This document shows, one piece after another, positions 1-11,083 of a DNA stretch of 64,000 bases. Source of the stretch: Sebastes aleutianus (taxonomy: Eukaryota; Chordata; Actinopteri; Perciformes; Sebastidae); NCBI GenBank assembly GCA_916700875.1, contig CAKAKS010000072.1, forward strand, positions 34,635,072-34,699,071, given 5' to 3'. Positions within the stretch are counted from its first letter, which is position 1. Each line of letters begins with the position of its first letter. The notes under the pieces were generated by a model, which saw only the letters and a program-made list of their open reading frames with translations, was not told the DNA's origin and made no database searches. The position numbers were made by a program, and so were the translations under genes.

Positions 1-217
1 CGATCCCAGCTGATATTGGGCTAAAGCGGGGTACACCCTGGACAGATTGGCAGACTATCACAGGGCTGACACATAGAGACAGACAACCATTCACGCTCAC
101 ATTCACACCTACGGGCAATTTAGAGTCAACAATTAACCTGCATGTCTTTGGACTGTGGGAAGAAGCCGGAGAACCCGGAGAAAACCCACAGTAACACGGG
201 GAGAACGTGCAAACAGC
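1..217. repeat. Dispersed repeat fragment, LINE 3'-tail-like
   Basis: The stretch containing 'ggggtacaccctggacag', 'acacatagagacagacaacc' and 'gcatgtctttggactgtggg' recurs almost unchanged at 21180-21400. It is a very common teleost interspersed sequence resembling the 3' tail of an L2/CR1-type retrotransposon; the class is recalled, not proven. No exon is visible here; it is intron of iqce. Confidence 0.7.
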
Positions 218-405
218 CATCAAAAATGTAATGTAAATTAAATGTAACAAAACATAAATTAATAAAACATAATGACTATCTATTAATCAACAGTCCTGCA
301 AACAAAAGTAGCAAAATATCAGGTCATTGGCGTCTTTTAAAGATTGTTGTATTCTGCACTGTAATGCTAATGAAACAGGTGTGTGTTTGTGTGTGTGTGT
401 CCTAG

Positions 406-3400
406 GTTACAGAGAGTGGAGTAAACAGAGACTGTTGAGAAGGCTGTTGGAGGTGGAGAAGGTGAGAGGAAGCTGTAACTAGTTGTCCATGTAAACACAT
501 GCAGTCACCTGTGACAGATTCATCACAGACCGACTCCTCTCTCCTCTAATCAGAGGCTGGACGACAGCAGAAGACACACCCAGTCAGCCAAACGCAGAGG
601 CCGATTGGACCAGGAGGTCCAGGCCGCGCTCACGGAGATTCTGGGGTTTACCATGGCAACAGAGGCAGGGGTCTCCGTGGGAACGATTACTGAGAAAAGG
701 GAGGAGGTTTGTGATCTGAGAGAATGCCTCGGGCAACTGGAGAAGGAGAGGGTGGAGCTTCAAGAGACGCTGTCAAGTAAAGAGTGAGTGAGCAGCAACT
801 TGAGACTGCTTTTATATATGATATATAGTGTATCCATCTTTTCAAGCCATAATAAATGTTAATTTTATTATATGTTAATAATCTAAACTCATCATATACA
901 CCAGAGGGAGAATTCAAGGTGGTTCATCAGACTATAAGTAGAGTTTATAAAGCCCCTGAATTTAGTTCTTGAGGCTGAATCTGTGTTGTGTTTGTGTTTT
1001 CAGTGATGAGTTGAGACATTTTAGGACGGAAAGAGAAGAATTGGAGACGGAGACAGAACGATGGAAAGCTGAGCAGACAAATGAGCGGGACAAAGAGAGA
1101 CAGCAGCACAAGTATGTTTTAGTTGTGATGTGCCATTAATATGATTTAATGATGTTTCATTTGACTCAACCTGCCACACTATGTATGTAACATCTCAATA
1201 TCTCTGCTACAGTAAGATTTCTAAAGTTCTGCTTGTTTTTAAAATCAAAACATACATTTTCTTTGAATGTGTGGTGGAATTTAAGAGAACTGTCACAGAC
1301 TGCTGTTGGATTTACATTTGAAACAGTGATTTTATGGGGAAATCTACTTCTGCCCATCCCACAGATCACAGCTGGTGCCTCTGTCATACAGATACTTTGT
1401 AGTTACTTCAAAAATGGCCCAGCAAACACAGTTGGCATCATTATAAAGATCCACTGCAGAATTGTCTGTATGCAAATAATGTCTAAATATAGAACAGCCA
1501 GGCAAGACAAGGAGACGATAGAAAGAGATGTGGCAGTGTAGGAGATGGTCAGATCAATATTATAAAGAAATGATAAAGAAGAGTTGTTTACGGATGCAGT
1601 TTACCTACTCTGCCAGTACTTTCAGCTGGAAAGAGTCTCTTTTACAGTTTGTTTAACTTAAACAAACTAGCCCTAAAGCATACTTTTGCTTTATGGTCTA
1701 TTTGACTCTAAATGGGACCATATTTACTAAATGAACATCATGCTGTATTGAAGAAGACTTGAAATTAGTGATTGAGACCATAAACTCATGTTTACAATGT
1801 TTACTGATGTAATAAATCAAGTGAGAAGTAGGGTCATTTTCTCATAGACTTCTATACAATCAGACTTCTTTTTGCAACCAGAGGAGTCGCCCCCTGCTGG
1901 CTATTAGAAAGAATGCAAGTTTAAGGCACCTCAGCATTGACTTCACTTTTCAGACACGGAGGTTGCCCACTGTTACAGTTACACTGTCAATACCTAAACA
2001 TAAGAATCTTGCGAGAGTTTCACAACGTGTGGGTTACCTTCTAGACAACCAACAACAACATGTGTCACTCGCTACCCGATCCGTACATCCTGCCCAACTC
2101 GCTTCTTTCTCATCTCTGTTGACGGCTGCACATGCGCAGTACCGATCGGGCAGGTGCTAGCGGAGAGTGTAAGGGTAGCCAGAGCAAGCAAAATGTCAGA
2201 AATTTGGCAATATTTGACCCTGGAAAATCTGTCAAACTAGTTAATAATAGAAAGTTCTATGACATTCACTCTCTGTATGTACAGTATTTATTCATGTTTT
2301 ACAAAGGGTTTAACCTGAGCCAGGCCATACAACAATGATAGCGAATTCATACAGGGTTGGTAGTATACAGCTGTTATAAAATAATGCTAATTTATATATA
2401 TAGGGCTGTCAATTGATTAAAATATTTAATCGCGATCAATCCAATGATTGTCCATAGTTAATCTTGATTAATTGCAAATTAAGCACATTTTTTATCTGTT
2501 CAAAATGTACCTTTTAAAGGGAGATTTGTCAAGTATTTAATACTCTTATCAACATGGGAGTGGGCAAATATGCTGCTTTATGCAAATGTATGTATATATT
2601 TATTACTGGAAATCAATTAACAACACAAAACAATGACAAATATTGTCCAGAAACCCTCACAGGTACTGCATTTAGCATAAAAAATAAAAAATGGTATCAG
2701 AACATCTCTACCTGATACCATTATGCAATTGCCTAAAATCTAATCTGATGTATGTGTGACAAAATAGGTTCCCTGTCCAAAACCTCTCAGAAAATAAAAT
2801 GTATATTTAGCTCAAAACCAAAGTAAGCCTCAGCTAACTAATTGCTAACTATTAGAGGACGTACACTATGCCTGCTAGTTTTTGTTTATGTATTATTTAC
2901 GCGTGTGCATTTGTGTTTCCCAGACAGGAACTGGACCAGTTGTGCGCGAGGATCCAAACTCTGGAAGACAGAAGTAAACCTGCACAAGCGGAGCTCTCCT
3001 CTCTCTCATCACTGGAGATTCATGAGGACTTTCAGACTGGTGCAGGTTTGGAGGAGGGAGAAGAGAGGGACACTGGAGGTGAAGAAGAGAAGGAGGGGGA
3101 AGGAGATGAAAAACTGGGTACAGATGCAGAGAAGAAAGAGAGAGAGAAAGCAACGTTGGTCATCCAGACAAAGTGGAGGAAGCACAGAAACAGGGTATGT
3201 AACACACCACAATTATGTAAAAGAAGTCATTGATGTGTCAGAGAAATATTATATAAATACAAAAATGTCCTGACGCTTTTATCCCAGATTTGTCTTTTCA
3301 TCTCCCTCCTCTCTGCATTCTGTCTTAAGGACATTGTGATGTTGCAGTCTGCGTTAAGAGGTCATCTCCTCAGAGAGTCACAGCTCAAGGACCTGCTGAA

Positions 3401-6400
3401 AGATGCACAGAATAAGGTTTCACCCACTCACAAACACTTCCATACAGACTCACAGTCACTCTGGGTACGTTCCAAATCGCATACTTTCTTTACTTTTAGT
3501 ACATACTGCAGCTGCCCTTACAAAGTATGCACTGTTGCATACAGTATGCTTGACCCTCTTGCTCATATATCCACTGCACAGAGGATTGTGGGTCAGAATA
3601 GCCAGAAAAGTATGCCGGCTTGCATACTGCTAAATGCGACCGGATGTGGTAGAACATCCTGGCATTTTTGGCATACTGCATTTGACATACTATGTGCTGG
3701 GACATACTTAATCTTTTTCCGGCATACTTAATAGTGTGGTAGAATGATAGACACACATTACACTTCAGAATCAATGTATCTCTCTTAGTATCAATATCAT
3801 AGTTACTTTTAAAAAACTATTGGCCACTGTAATAAAAAATAAAGACATTATGTTTAGTGTATACTCAAGTTATTCTTCACACTTTTACCAGTCTATAATT
3901 CTAGGTTTATTTTCACAGTACATTATTACACTACAGTTTGCAGTAGGGCTGCACGATTTTGTGAAAATATCTAATTGTGATTATTTTGACTGATAATGCA
4001 ATAGCGATAGTGATTTCGATAAAACTTTGATTAATTGTGCAGCCATACTTTGCACTATAGTCCTCACAATGTTCATTTCTTTGTACTATGTCAGCAATGT
4101 TGTGATTTTGGTATCAAGAGTGAAGAAATCAAAGAGTCAAATCAAATTTTATTTCTAAAGCTCAATATTGCAAATCACAAATTTGTATTAGAGAATAGAT
4201 CAACATAGTAAAATTACAGTGTGGACAATCACGATGACAAATTTATAGATCAGATTGTAAACATATAGACAAATATACGGGCTAGTGTCGCCTCAAATTT
4301 CTAAGAAAGTGATCTGACATCACAGACAGGAGAAACAGTCCGGGTAGAAACCACTGTCCTGCGTAATAGAATCAAGTCGAGGGCAGTAGTGTTTGATGTA
4401 TCTCACGGTAATCACGATGTGCGTCACAGGATGCAGCGTCACGGCATCTAACGGCACCGGCTTTCTCAAGCCCTGAGAGGGAAGGGTGTTGAAATGATGA
4501 CTAAATCATCAAGTTTCATGTGTGCTCTTGTCTCAGCCTGGGGCAATGCTACTAGACATCATTATGGACAGACTTGTGCTGAAATAAATAAGAGTTGCAG
4601 TTTAGTCAAATTACCACTAGATGGCTCTAAAAAGCATTTTCTAGGAGTTTCTCCCTCTGTCTCACTACATACATGACTTCCTGTCTCTGTCTCCCCCACT
4701 GAACATCCCTTATCCCCTCCCGTACTCCTATTTCTTGGTCTCTTTTTCTCTGTCTTTCTTCCTCATCTCCTCTTTTCAGGCCATAGAGGCAAAAAACAGT
4801 AGCGGCGATGTTGCATCCTCCGTAGAAGGAGGGCTGGATGTGGTTGCCTTGACAATGGTACAGTCTGCATTCAGGGGACACCTGGCTCGCTGTAGCCATG
4901 CAATAGAGAGGTGACTCATGTTTACACAGAAAAAATTTTAACAGATCCAGTCAAGCATACAGTGCATTTTACAGCTTTATATATGTGTGTGTGTGTGTGT
5001 GTGTGTTGATTAGCTCGGGGTTCTCTATGTCTTCTCTAATGGGAAACAATTTGCCCACACTGGTACCAAGAAGAGCTCGCTCATCACACGCACCCAGCAG
5101 AACAGGTGAGGTTCACATATACTTTTTTTGTGATTCATTTCTATATTTATGTTATATATTAACAAAAGTAAGTGACTCAGACTAACCATAAGATACAAAG
5201 CATCGCCCACAAAGAAACTTAAAACAAAGGAAGCTCACTCCTCCCTTTCCAAGACAGTGGTAACGTGAGCTGCCGAGTGTAAAACCGTGGTAACGCAGTT
5301 CGCCTCGCTCAGAGGCCATCCTTACCATAATAACACTACTTTAGGAGCAACGTAAGTCAGACGGCGGCTGGCGGTAACGCGGTTTAGCACTCTGCTGCTC
5401 ACGTTACCGCAGTTTCACAAGCGTGTCAGAGAACTACGGTGGCCTTCAGGGAATATAAAAATGTGAAAGGCTCTGTCTATAGCCAGTGTTTGGTTTGTCT
5501 GTTCTGGGCTACTGTAGAAACATGGTGGGGCTACAAGGGGTTCTCCATGAAGAGAACCCACTCCCTATGTAGATATGAAGGGCTCATTCTAAGCTAACGA
5601 AAATACGTTGATTCTTAGTTTCAGGTGATTATACACTAATGAAAACATAGTTATGAATATTATTTTCCATTTCTTCTGATGATCCCCCGAAATGTTACAT
5701 ACTGTTCCTTTAAATCTTGTGTTTACCAGAGATGTGTTCATATACTCCTTGGAAATAAGTCATTCAGCATGAAAAAAGCATAAAACACGACTAATCGACT
5801 AAATAAATCTTAGTCAATCAAGACCAAAACGACAGATTAATCAATTAATCGACTAAGAGGGGGCAGCCCTAGCTGTGATGAATCTTGCTGGCACACTGAT
5901 CTAATTCCTTGGTGCCTGTCTCCTCTGCACCAGACGGCGCTTTTACAGCCTCCCTGTCAAACGAGGAGCCCCAGCAGCCCTGTGGAATACTAATGTGACT
6001 ACCTCACCTGACCCCTTATTGATCTAAAGTTTCCACTGTTCAAGAGCCTTGTCCTCAGCTCCTTCCTTACCTAAATTACCATGTTCGACTCCACCAGCCT
6101 CCCCATCGCTTCCCCCTCCGTCTCCCTTTCTTATAGGTTGACAGCAGATGGGTGCATAGAGCAGAGCAGCAATGTCAGCGTTTTTTTCCTGCATGCTTAC
6201 CAGACTGCCCCTGCATTTGATGTGCAACGGGCTTCACTGACAGATTTTGGACTGCACCAGTTTTAACTTGCGTAACTGATCTGATCTCTTAAGCACACAT
6301 AGGGTGTCAGTTTTGTTGCGATTTTCTTAAAAACATGCAATTATTTACATTGCACAGTGTTATTGTATGTGGAATAAAGAAAACTTTCATTCAAGCATGA

Positions 6401-7384
6401 CATGGCATGGTCCATATATTCATCCTGTTAAAAATAACTAGCTACCTCATTTATCCATCCATATATTTTTGTAGGATGCGTCCGAATTACGTTGTATGTG
6501 TTGCTTTGTTGCCAAGGTGCTGCATCTCCCCATAGAGACGGTGAAAATCAGGGAGCGAAAGGAGACCACTCGCTTGTCTCTAGCACTCACTCTTCCAGGA
6601 TGACGCCCACAACAGGTTAGAGAGACAGGACAGATCCTTTTTGTGTTTGTGGTACTGTTAAAGGCACCCAAGATCTTTGGGTCAACCACAGTTTTGAATT
6701 TATATATACTTAAAGTAATATTCTCAAAGATTTTCATTGAAATAAATGTCTGTTAAGTCACTATCTATCGCTGAATGAGGTAACACAATGAGCCTATGGC
6801 CCACTGTTGAAAGCCCTTGCTTTTGCAGTATTACAAACTGGGTGTCTGTGGCCACACTCCTGGGAAAAATCATAAGCGGCACACAGTGGGCTACCTTCTG
6901 AAAAGTGAAGCCAATGAGGAAGTGCCTTAAACTTGCATTCTTTCTAATAGCCAGCAGGGGGCGACTCCTCTGGTTGCAAAAAGAAGTCTGATTGTATAGA
7001 AGTCTATGAGAAACTGAGCCTACATCTCACTTGATTTATTACCTCAGTAAACATTGTAAACATGAGTTTATGGTCTCAATCGCTAGTTTCAAGTCTTCTT
7101 CAATACAGCATGATGTTCATTTAGTAAATTATGGTCCCATTTAGAGTCATGTATTCATGTTGTTTTATTTAAAGCTGTTTAGGTTAAAAGCACTTAATAA
7201 ATTGATGCCCAGTTGATTATTATATTATACTTATAATTATACCTGTCTATCTCCTGCAGTCCAAACAGAGCTTCACTGCTCAGCTGAGTCTGGTGGAGCC
7301 GCTGCAGTTGATTCTGACGATTCAGATGACATCATCGTATCTCCGTCACGTCCTCTGAGAAGCAGAGAAGTCTTAATGTTATAG
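406..7384 (+). CDS. iqce: IQ motif-containing protein E, 3' part (last 8 exons)
   Basis: Exons by splice sites and phase: 406-461, 554-783, 1004-1111, 2924-3194, 3330-3416, 4780-4910, 5014-5105 and 7260-7384 (TAG stop 7382-7384). Together they encode the last 365 residues; the first exon begins with the final two bases of a codon, so the 5' part is off the window. The visible protein is charged coiled coil (YREWSKQRLLRRLLEVEK, then Glu/Arg-rich heptads), followed by three IQ calmodulin-binding motifs: VIQTKWRKHRNR at the end of exon 4, LQSALRGHLLR in exon 5 and VQSAFRGHLAR in exon 6. The acidic C-terminus contains DSDDSDDIIVSPS, as I recall for IQCE. In the family, IQCE acts with EFCAB7 to hold the EVC-EVC2 complex at the ciliary base for Smoothened signalling. 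ttyh3 follows on the same strand, as in human. Introns 4-7 hold several MITEs. Confidence 0.93.
1668..1958 (-). repeat. Dispersed repeat, family 'agcagggggcgactcc', reversed copy
   Basis: Reverse-complement copy of the sequence at 6842-7160 and 58287-58640. Shared landmarks are 'gccccctgctggctatta', 'gcaaccagaggagtcg' and 'catgctgtattgaagaag'. It lies in iqce intron 3. Confidence 0.75.
2401..2685. mobile_element. Partial 'TAGGGCTGTCAA' inverted-repeat transposon
   Basis: Begins with TAGGGCTGTCAATTGATT and contains 'caacatgggagtgggcaaat' and 'cctcacaggtactgca'. Related copies lie at 16736-17106, 17771-18417, 18979-19275, 47833-48405 and 58980-59564. This one carries one terminus only. No coding capacity is seen, so it is non-autonomous. 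Confidence 0.75.
3463..3745. repeat. Probable dispersed inverted-repeat element in iqce intron 5
   Basis: Many copies of 'gcatactg', 'acatactt' and 'tatgc' in both orientations give imperfect self-complementarity. It resembles a common teleost MITE recalled from other fish genomes. No second copy was found in this window, so the call rests on internal structure only. Confidence 0.45.
3945..4046. mobile_element. Short palindromic MITE (AGGGCTGCACGAT termini)
   Basis: Starts AGGGCTGCACGATTTTGTG and ends with 'aattgtgcagcca', giving near-inverted termini around an AT-rich centre. The size and ends suit a hAT-type non-autonomous element. A clean target duplication was not identified. Confidence 0.6.
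4134..4300. repeat. Probable retroelement fragment in iqce intron 5
   Basis: The sequence 'caaattttatttctaaag' followed by 'caatattgcaaatcacaa' resembles a widespread fish interspersed repeat. The right boundary is uncertain. Confidence 0.45.
5228..5712 (+). mobile_element. ~500-bp inverted-repeat element (family R500), nearly full copy
   Basis: Shares 'gaggccatccttaccataat', 'gttaccgcagtttcacaag' and 'ggtgattatacactaatg' with copies at 42233-43499 (interrupted), 46759-46925, 47121-47505 and 55857-56156. The family ends are 'ttaaaggtacagtgtgta' and its reverse complement, 'tgttcctttaa'. No coding sequence is seen. It lies in iqce intron 7. Confidence 0.75.
5780..5871. repeat. MITE terminus fragment (GGGGGCAGCCCTA end)
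   Basis: 'gactaatcgactaaataa' followed by 'ttaatcgactaagagggg' and GCAGCCCTA resembles one terminus of a hAT-like fish MITE. The other end is not evident. Confidence 0.45.
6842..7160 (+). repeat. Dispersed repeat, family 'agcagggggcgactcc', forward copy
   Basis: By eye almost identical to 58289-58600, with only scattered substitutions over about 300 bases. Both begin 'gtgtctgtggccacactcc'. It lies in the last iqce intron, just before the final exon. Confidence 0.8.
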
Positions 7385-7394
7385 ACCTTCTAGG

Positions 7395-7414
7395 TTGTGT
7401 GTGTGTGTGTGTGT

Positions 7415-7467
<53 letters not shown>

Positions 7468-7472
7468 AGAGA
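7395..7472 (+). repeat. (TG)n microsatellite in the iqce 3' UTR
   Basis: About 75 bases of TG with a few interruptions, starting 10 bases after the iqce stop codon, so it should be transcribed as part of the 3' UTR. Confidence 0.95.
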
Positions 7473-7706
7473 GTGTCTGCAGGAAGAATTGTTTCTACTC
7501 AGAGCCTGTATGTCAGAGACGCGCGCAGTCATACAGTACCAACTCTTTATTGTTTGGGTTCTTATTGAACCTGCAAATGAGAGCTGGAATATTCCAATAT
7601 TAGTCAGGATAACATTGAACATACACAATGATTGCTGTCTGCAAAGCGCTTTTTTTCTCTACAGTAATAACCAGAATATTCTGGGACGTTAGATGCAGGT
7701 TTAGGA

Positions 7707-7988
7707 CATAGACTGTATATAGAGATGGACGACGTGTCTCCACTTCCTCCCACTGTACAGAAGTGAAGCCAAAATATATCAAATATGAAAAAAACGTAAA
7801 ATTACATCTTTGGGAAAAATGTATTGACGTGTACTTTGACTTTTTAGTTTGTCCCATTTAACATCAGCTAACATGGAGGAGGCAGGGTTTATGACATGTA
7901 CTGCAGCCAGCCACCAGGGGGCGATCCAGATGTTTTGGCTTCACTTTGGGGGAGCTGTCATGTCGTCCATCTTTATATACAGTCTATG
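7707..7988. mobile_element. 282-bp MITE with near-perfect terminal inverted repeats
   Basis: The left end CATAGACTGTATATAGAGAT and the right end (reverse complement CATAGACTGTATATAAAGAT) agree over 26 of 27 bases when extended through GGACGAC. The interior includes 'gccagccaccagggggcg'. A truncated copy sits at 41165-41367. No ORF is evident. Confidence 0.9.
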
Positions 7989-8639
7989 GTATTTCACATG
8001 AAGTTAAGAGGCACATAAACACCTCACTTTGCTCTTATTTAGGATACTGTCAACATACAATATGTCGATGCATCCCAGCGTTGATGTGAGGCTATAGGAT
8101 ATTCTCTTTTAGTGCAGGAGAAAGCACTTGTCATGACATTTTTGTTTCATTTGAGCCAAATAGCCCTTTTCAATGAGTCTTATGTATTCAGTAGTTGTTT
8201 TGTTTGCCAAAGTGCCTACTGCATGGTTATTCAAATAAAAATTACAGTAATAAATGTGTTCATCTCTCTTAACCTGACCACATCACTTTAAATTCCTCTG
8301 GATTTCACAGGCTTGAAATAATTAATGAATCATATTTTGACATGCCTGATTTGTAACACACATTACGCTTATCTATCGTGTGTGCTTAATAAATTATGTC
8401 TGATTCTGAGGTATGACTGAGGGATGATTCTCAACTGATGCACTATTTAGTCAAACTGTGAATAAATTATAGATCAGTCTGCTGCAATATAAACACACAG
8501 TCAGGACAGTGGAGGATACACAGGGAGTACGTCTAATATCAATAATGATAATAGTGATAACCTATAAGAGGTCGACGGAGAGAATGGATGACTGCAGTTT
8601 CCCCCATATGATGTGTGTAACTTCATTTCTGAGACATTC

Positions 8640-8645
8640 AATAAA
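8640..8645 (+). terminator. Candidate iqce polyadenylation signal
   Basis: AATAAA in the context 'attcaataaaatgctg', 1.26 kb past the stop codon. Other candidates lie near 8234 and 8388, so the real 3' end cannot be fixed from sequence alone. Confidence 0.35.
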
Positions 8646-8649
8646 ATGC

Positions 8650-9460
8650 TGTTTTTATAATGAAACCTCTCATTTCTAATGTCGTTCTTGTCTGAAAAGC
8701 AGTATCCAAGTGTAATTACTCAGGTACTATACTTTGCTTCAGTATTTTTTTGTGATAACATTTTTTATTTTTTATTATTATTTGAACCGAAGACATCTAG
8801 ACATACAATCAGTATTACAACAGTGAATACAGGTAAACAAAAGGTAATCAAACCAAACATTATGTATAAAGGACTGGTCAGTAAGATTAACAAAAATATG
8901 ACATATATGACAAATACAGATATTAAAGGGGACATATTGTGCTCATTTTCAGGTTCAAACTTGTATTTTGGGTTCTACCAGAACATGTTTACATCCTTTA
9001 ATGTTTAAAAAAAACTTTATTTTCCTCATGCTGTCTGCTTGAATATGCCTGTATTCACCCTCTGTCTGAAAAGCTCCGTTTTAGCGCATTTCAACGGAAT
9101 GGCAACGGAATTGCGTTGCTAGGCAAGAGCTTGGGTCCATGTTTACTTCCTGTCAGCTGATGTCACATACACTGCAACAGGAAATAAACTGTGACACATT
9201 TAGAATGTTTACGTTTAAAACTGTGAAATGGTCTAAATATATATTGTATATTCGTGACATCACGAATGGGCAGAAATCCTGACGGCTTGTTTCAAAACCT
9301 TAGTTTCTGAATACGGGCTGAGTGTATTTCTCTGTGGAGCGTCTCGATACTTTCACAGTATTTATATAGAACTTAAACCTGCTTTATAATATAAAAGCAA
9401 TAAAAATGACACTTTTTACAATATGGGAAAGATATTTAAGACATCTACACAACCATGCAA
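8650..9460. other. Intergenic spacer between iqce and ttyh3
   Basis: AT-rich, with no spliceable exon or recognised motif. The part from about 8930 to 9370, containing 'ttaaaggggacatattgtgc', resembles a fish interspersed repeat, but no second copy was found in this window. Confidence 0.5.
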
Positions 9461-9467
9461 AAGAAAA

Positions 9468-9640
9468 AAAACATACACACACACACACATACTGTATACA
9501 GTGTGTATATATATATATATATATACACACACATATACAGTATGTATATATACATATATATATACACATAACTACATACACGCACACACATACACACATA
9601 CAGTATGCACATACATACATTGTATACAATTCATACATAC
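9468..9640. repeat. Compound (CA)n/(TA)n microsatellite
   Basis: Mixed CA, TA and CATA units with 'cagtat' interruptions. ORFs across it on both strands are low-complexity artefacts. Confidence 0.92.
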
Positions 9641-9921
9641 AATAAAGTTATCAACCTCAAAACTGAGCAGATATCACAAAAGGACATAAAACATTTACAC
9701 AGAAAGTGATTGGGTCAGATAACTTTCAAGTAATATAAAGAGCTCTTTGGCATATTTTGATTTCATTAATTTCAGGGACCTTTAATCTTAAAAAATCACT
9801 GGAATGTTACTCCATGGATGTATTGATGTATGGATGTATATGGGGTATACTCACCACTGATTGACTGTAACATGTATTACCATCATTTCAACGTTAGGAG
9901 GCGACCTCTTTGCGCACTCAT

Positions 9922-9923
<2 letters not shown>

Positions 9924-10005
<82 letters not shown>

Positions 10006-10019
10006 TCTCTCTCTCTCTT
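9924..10019 (+). repeat. (CT)n microsatellite upstream of ttyh3
   Basis: About 95 bases of almost pure CT, ending close to where the GC-rich probable first exon of ttyh3 begins. CT/GA tracts near promoters can bind GAGA-type factors; no function is shown here. Confidence 0.95.
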
Positions 10020-10039
10020 TATCACTCTATCACACACAC

Positions 10040-10574
10040 ACATTCACAGAGCTGGAGCTGCCGCAAAGCCCCGTCCTCCAGGGCTTTTTAAACACCGTGT
10101 TGGCTTCACGCTCCAACAATATCATCCAATTGAAGAAGAGCCGCCGCAGCAGCGCTTTAACGCACTGAACCGACCGACCGACCGACCGACGGGTCATCGT
10201 GGGAACAAGAACAGAGAACAAGAACAACAGCGAGCCGTTAATGGTGTAGGAAGAAAGAAAGAAAGATAGTGTTAGCGGGTCAACGAGTTTAACCCCTAAT
10301 CTGCCAATCTGGCATTGTTGCTCTCTCGGGGAGTCAGAAACAAGGAGCTTGTCTCGGTGAAATGAGAGCGGACCGGCTCGGTGTTTTCAATGTGGTTGTT
10401 GGGACTGCAGCAGCAGCAGCTAGCTCGGTACAGCCGCGTTGATGCAGCAGCAGCAGCGGACACGGCTGTGGTGTTCACATTCACCACCGGATCTGGGAAG
10501 ACAATAGGTGAAATATATACTGGACTCACCAAGACGACACCAAACGAGAGTCTACATCCGCTTCGGCTTCACTA
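10040..10574 (+). promoter_or_regulatory. ttyh3: Probable ttyh3 promoter region and non-coding first exon
   Basis: This GC- and CpG-richer stretch stands out from its AT-rich surroundings. It contains five tandem CCGA units (10170-10190) and CAG/CAGCAG runs. It ends at a good splice donor, 'cactag|gtaagg', at 10574/10575. A matching acceptor, 'tttctctacag|tgtccg', lies at 13314/13315, 60 bases before the ttyh3 ATG. A non-coding exon 1 spliced to the ATG exon is therefore the simplest reading. The start site is not visible; transcript data would be needed. Confidence 0.55.
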
Positions 10575-10640
10575 GGTAAGGTAGTAACCATGGATGTATT
10601 AAGGTAGTAACCATGGATATAGGTAGTAACCATGGTTCCT
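10570..10640 (+). repeat. Three tandem 'aggtagtaaccatgg' units at a splice donor
   Basis: Three copies of 'aggtagtaaccatgg', about 20-25 bases apart, begin a few bases downstream of the proposed exon-1 donor. Confidence 0.85.
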
Positions 10641-11083
10641 GCTGGGTTCTTCCTTCCTCGGTTGCCTTGACGACTCCGCGAGACTGCGGTAGTTTTAACG
10701 GACAAAGCGGGGATTTAAAACTAGCTCATCTTTTCGCTAACAACGCATTAAGAATAGATAAATAAGGCTTGAGGGCTTGAATATGTGAGGATACCCTCGA
10801 CTGGGTTGACCTACATGCGTCGGTACAGTAACGTGAGTGTAATAGAAAGAGTCGTGGCTGTGTGTGTGTGCGTGTGTGTGTGCGGTGGGTTTGATATATA
10901 ACGGCCATTTCACCGTCACCGTCCACAACACCGTTACAGCTCTCACGATGAGCCCGTGTGTGTTTCCGCTTTATGGGCGTACAGTGGGTGATGTGAGGCA
11001 GCTGTCAGGCTATTGTCATGCTATAATTCATGTACAGTATGTTCAATTACAGTGTGACCTCATAGGTTTCATATTGCTATTGT

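Noticed and set aside
7399..7692. Cys-Val repeat ORF after iqce
   Set aside because: (TG)n microsatellite in the 3' UTR; the same applies to other Cys-Val and Thr-His ORFs in the window.
9910..10269. 119-residue Ser-Leu repeat ORF
   Set aside because: Translation of the (CT)n microsatellite running into probable 5' UTR; no known domain.
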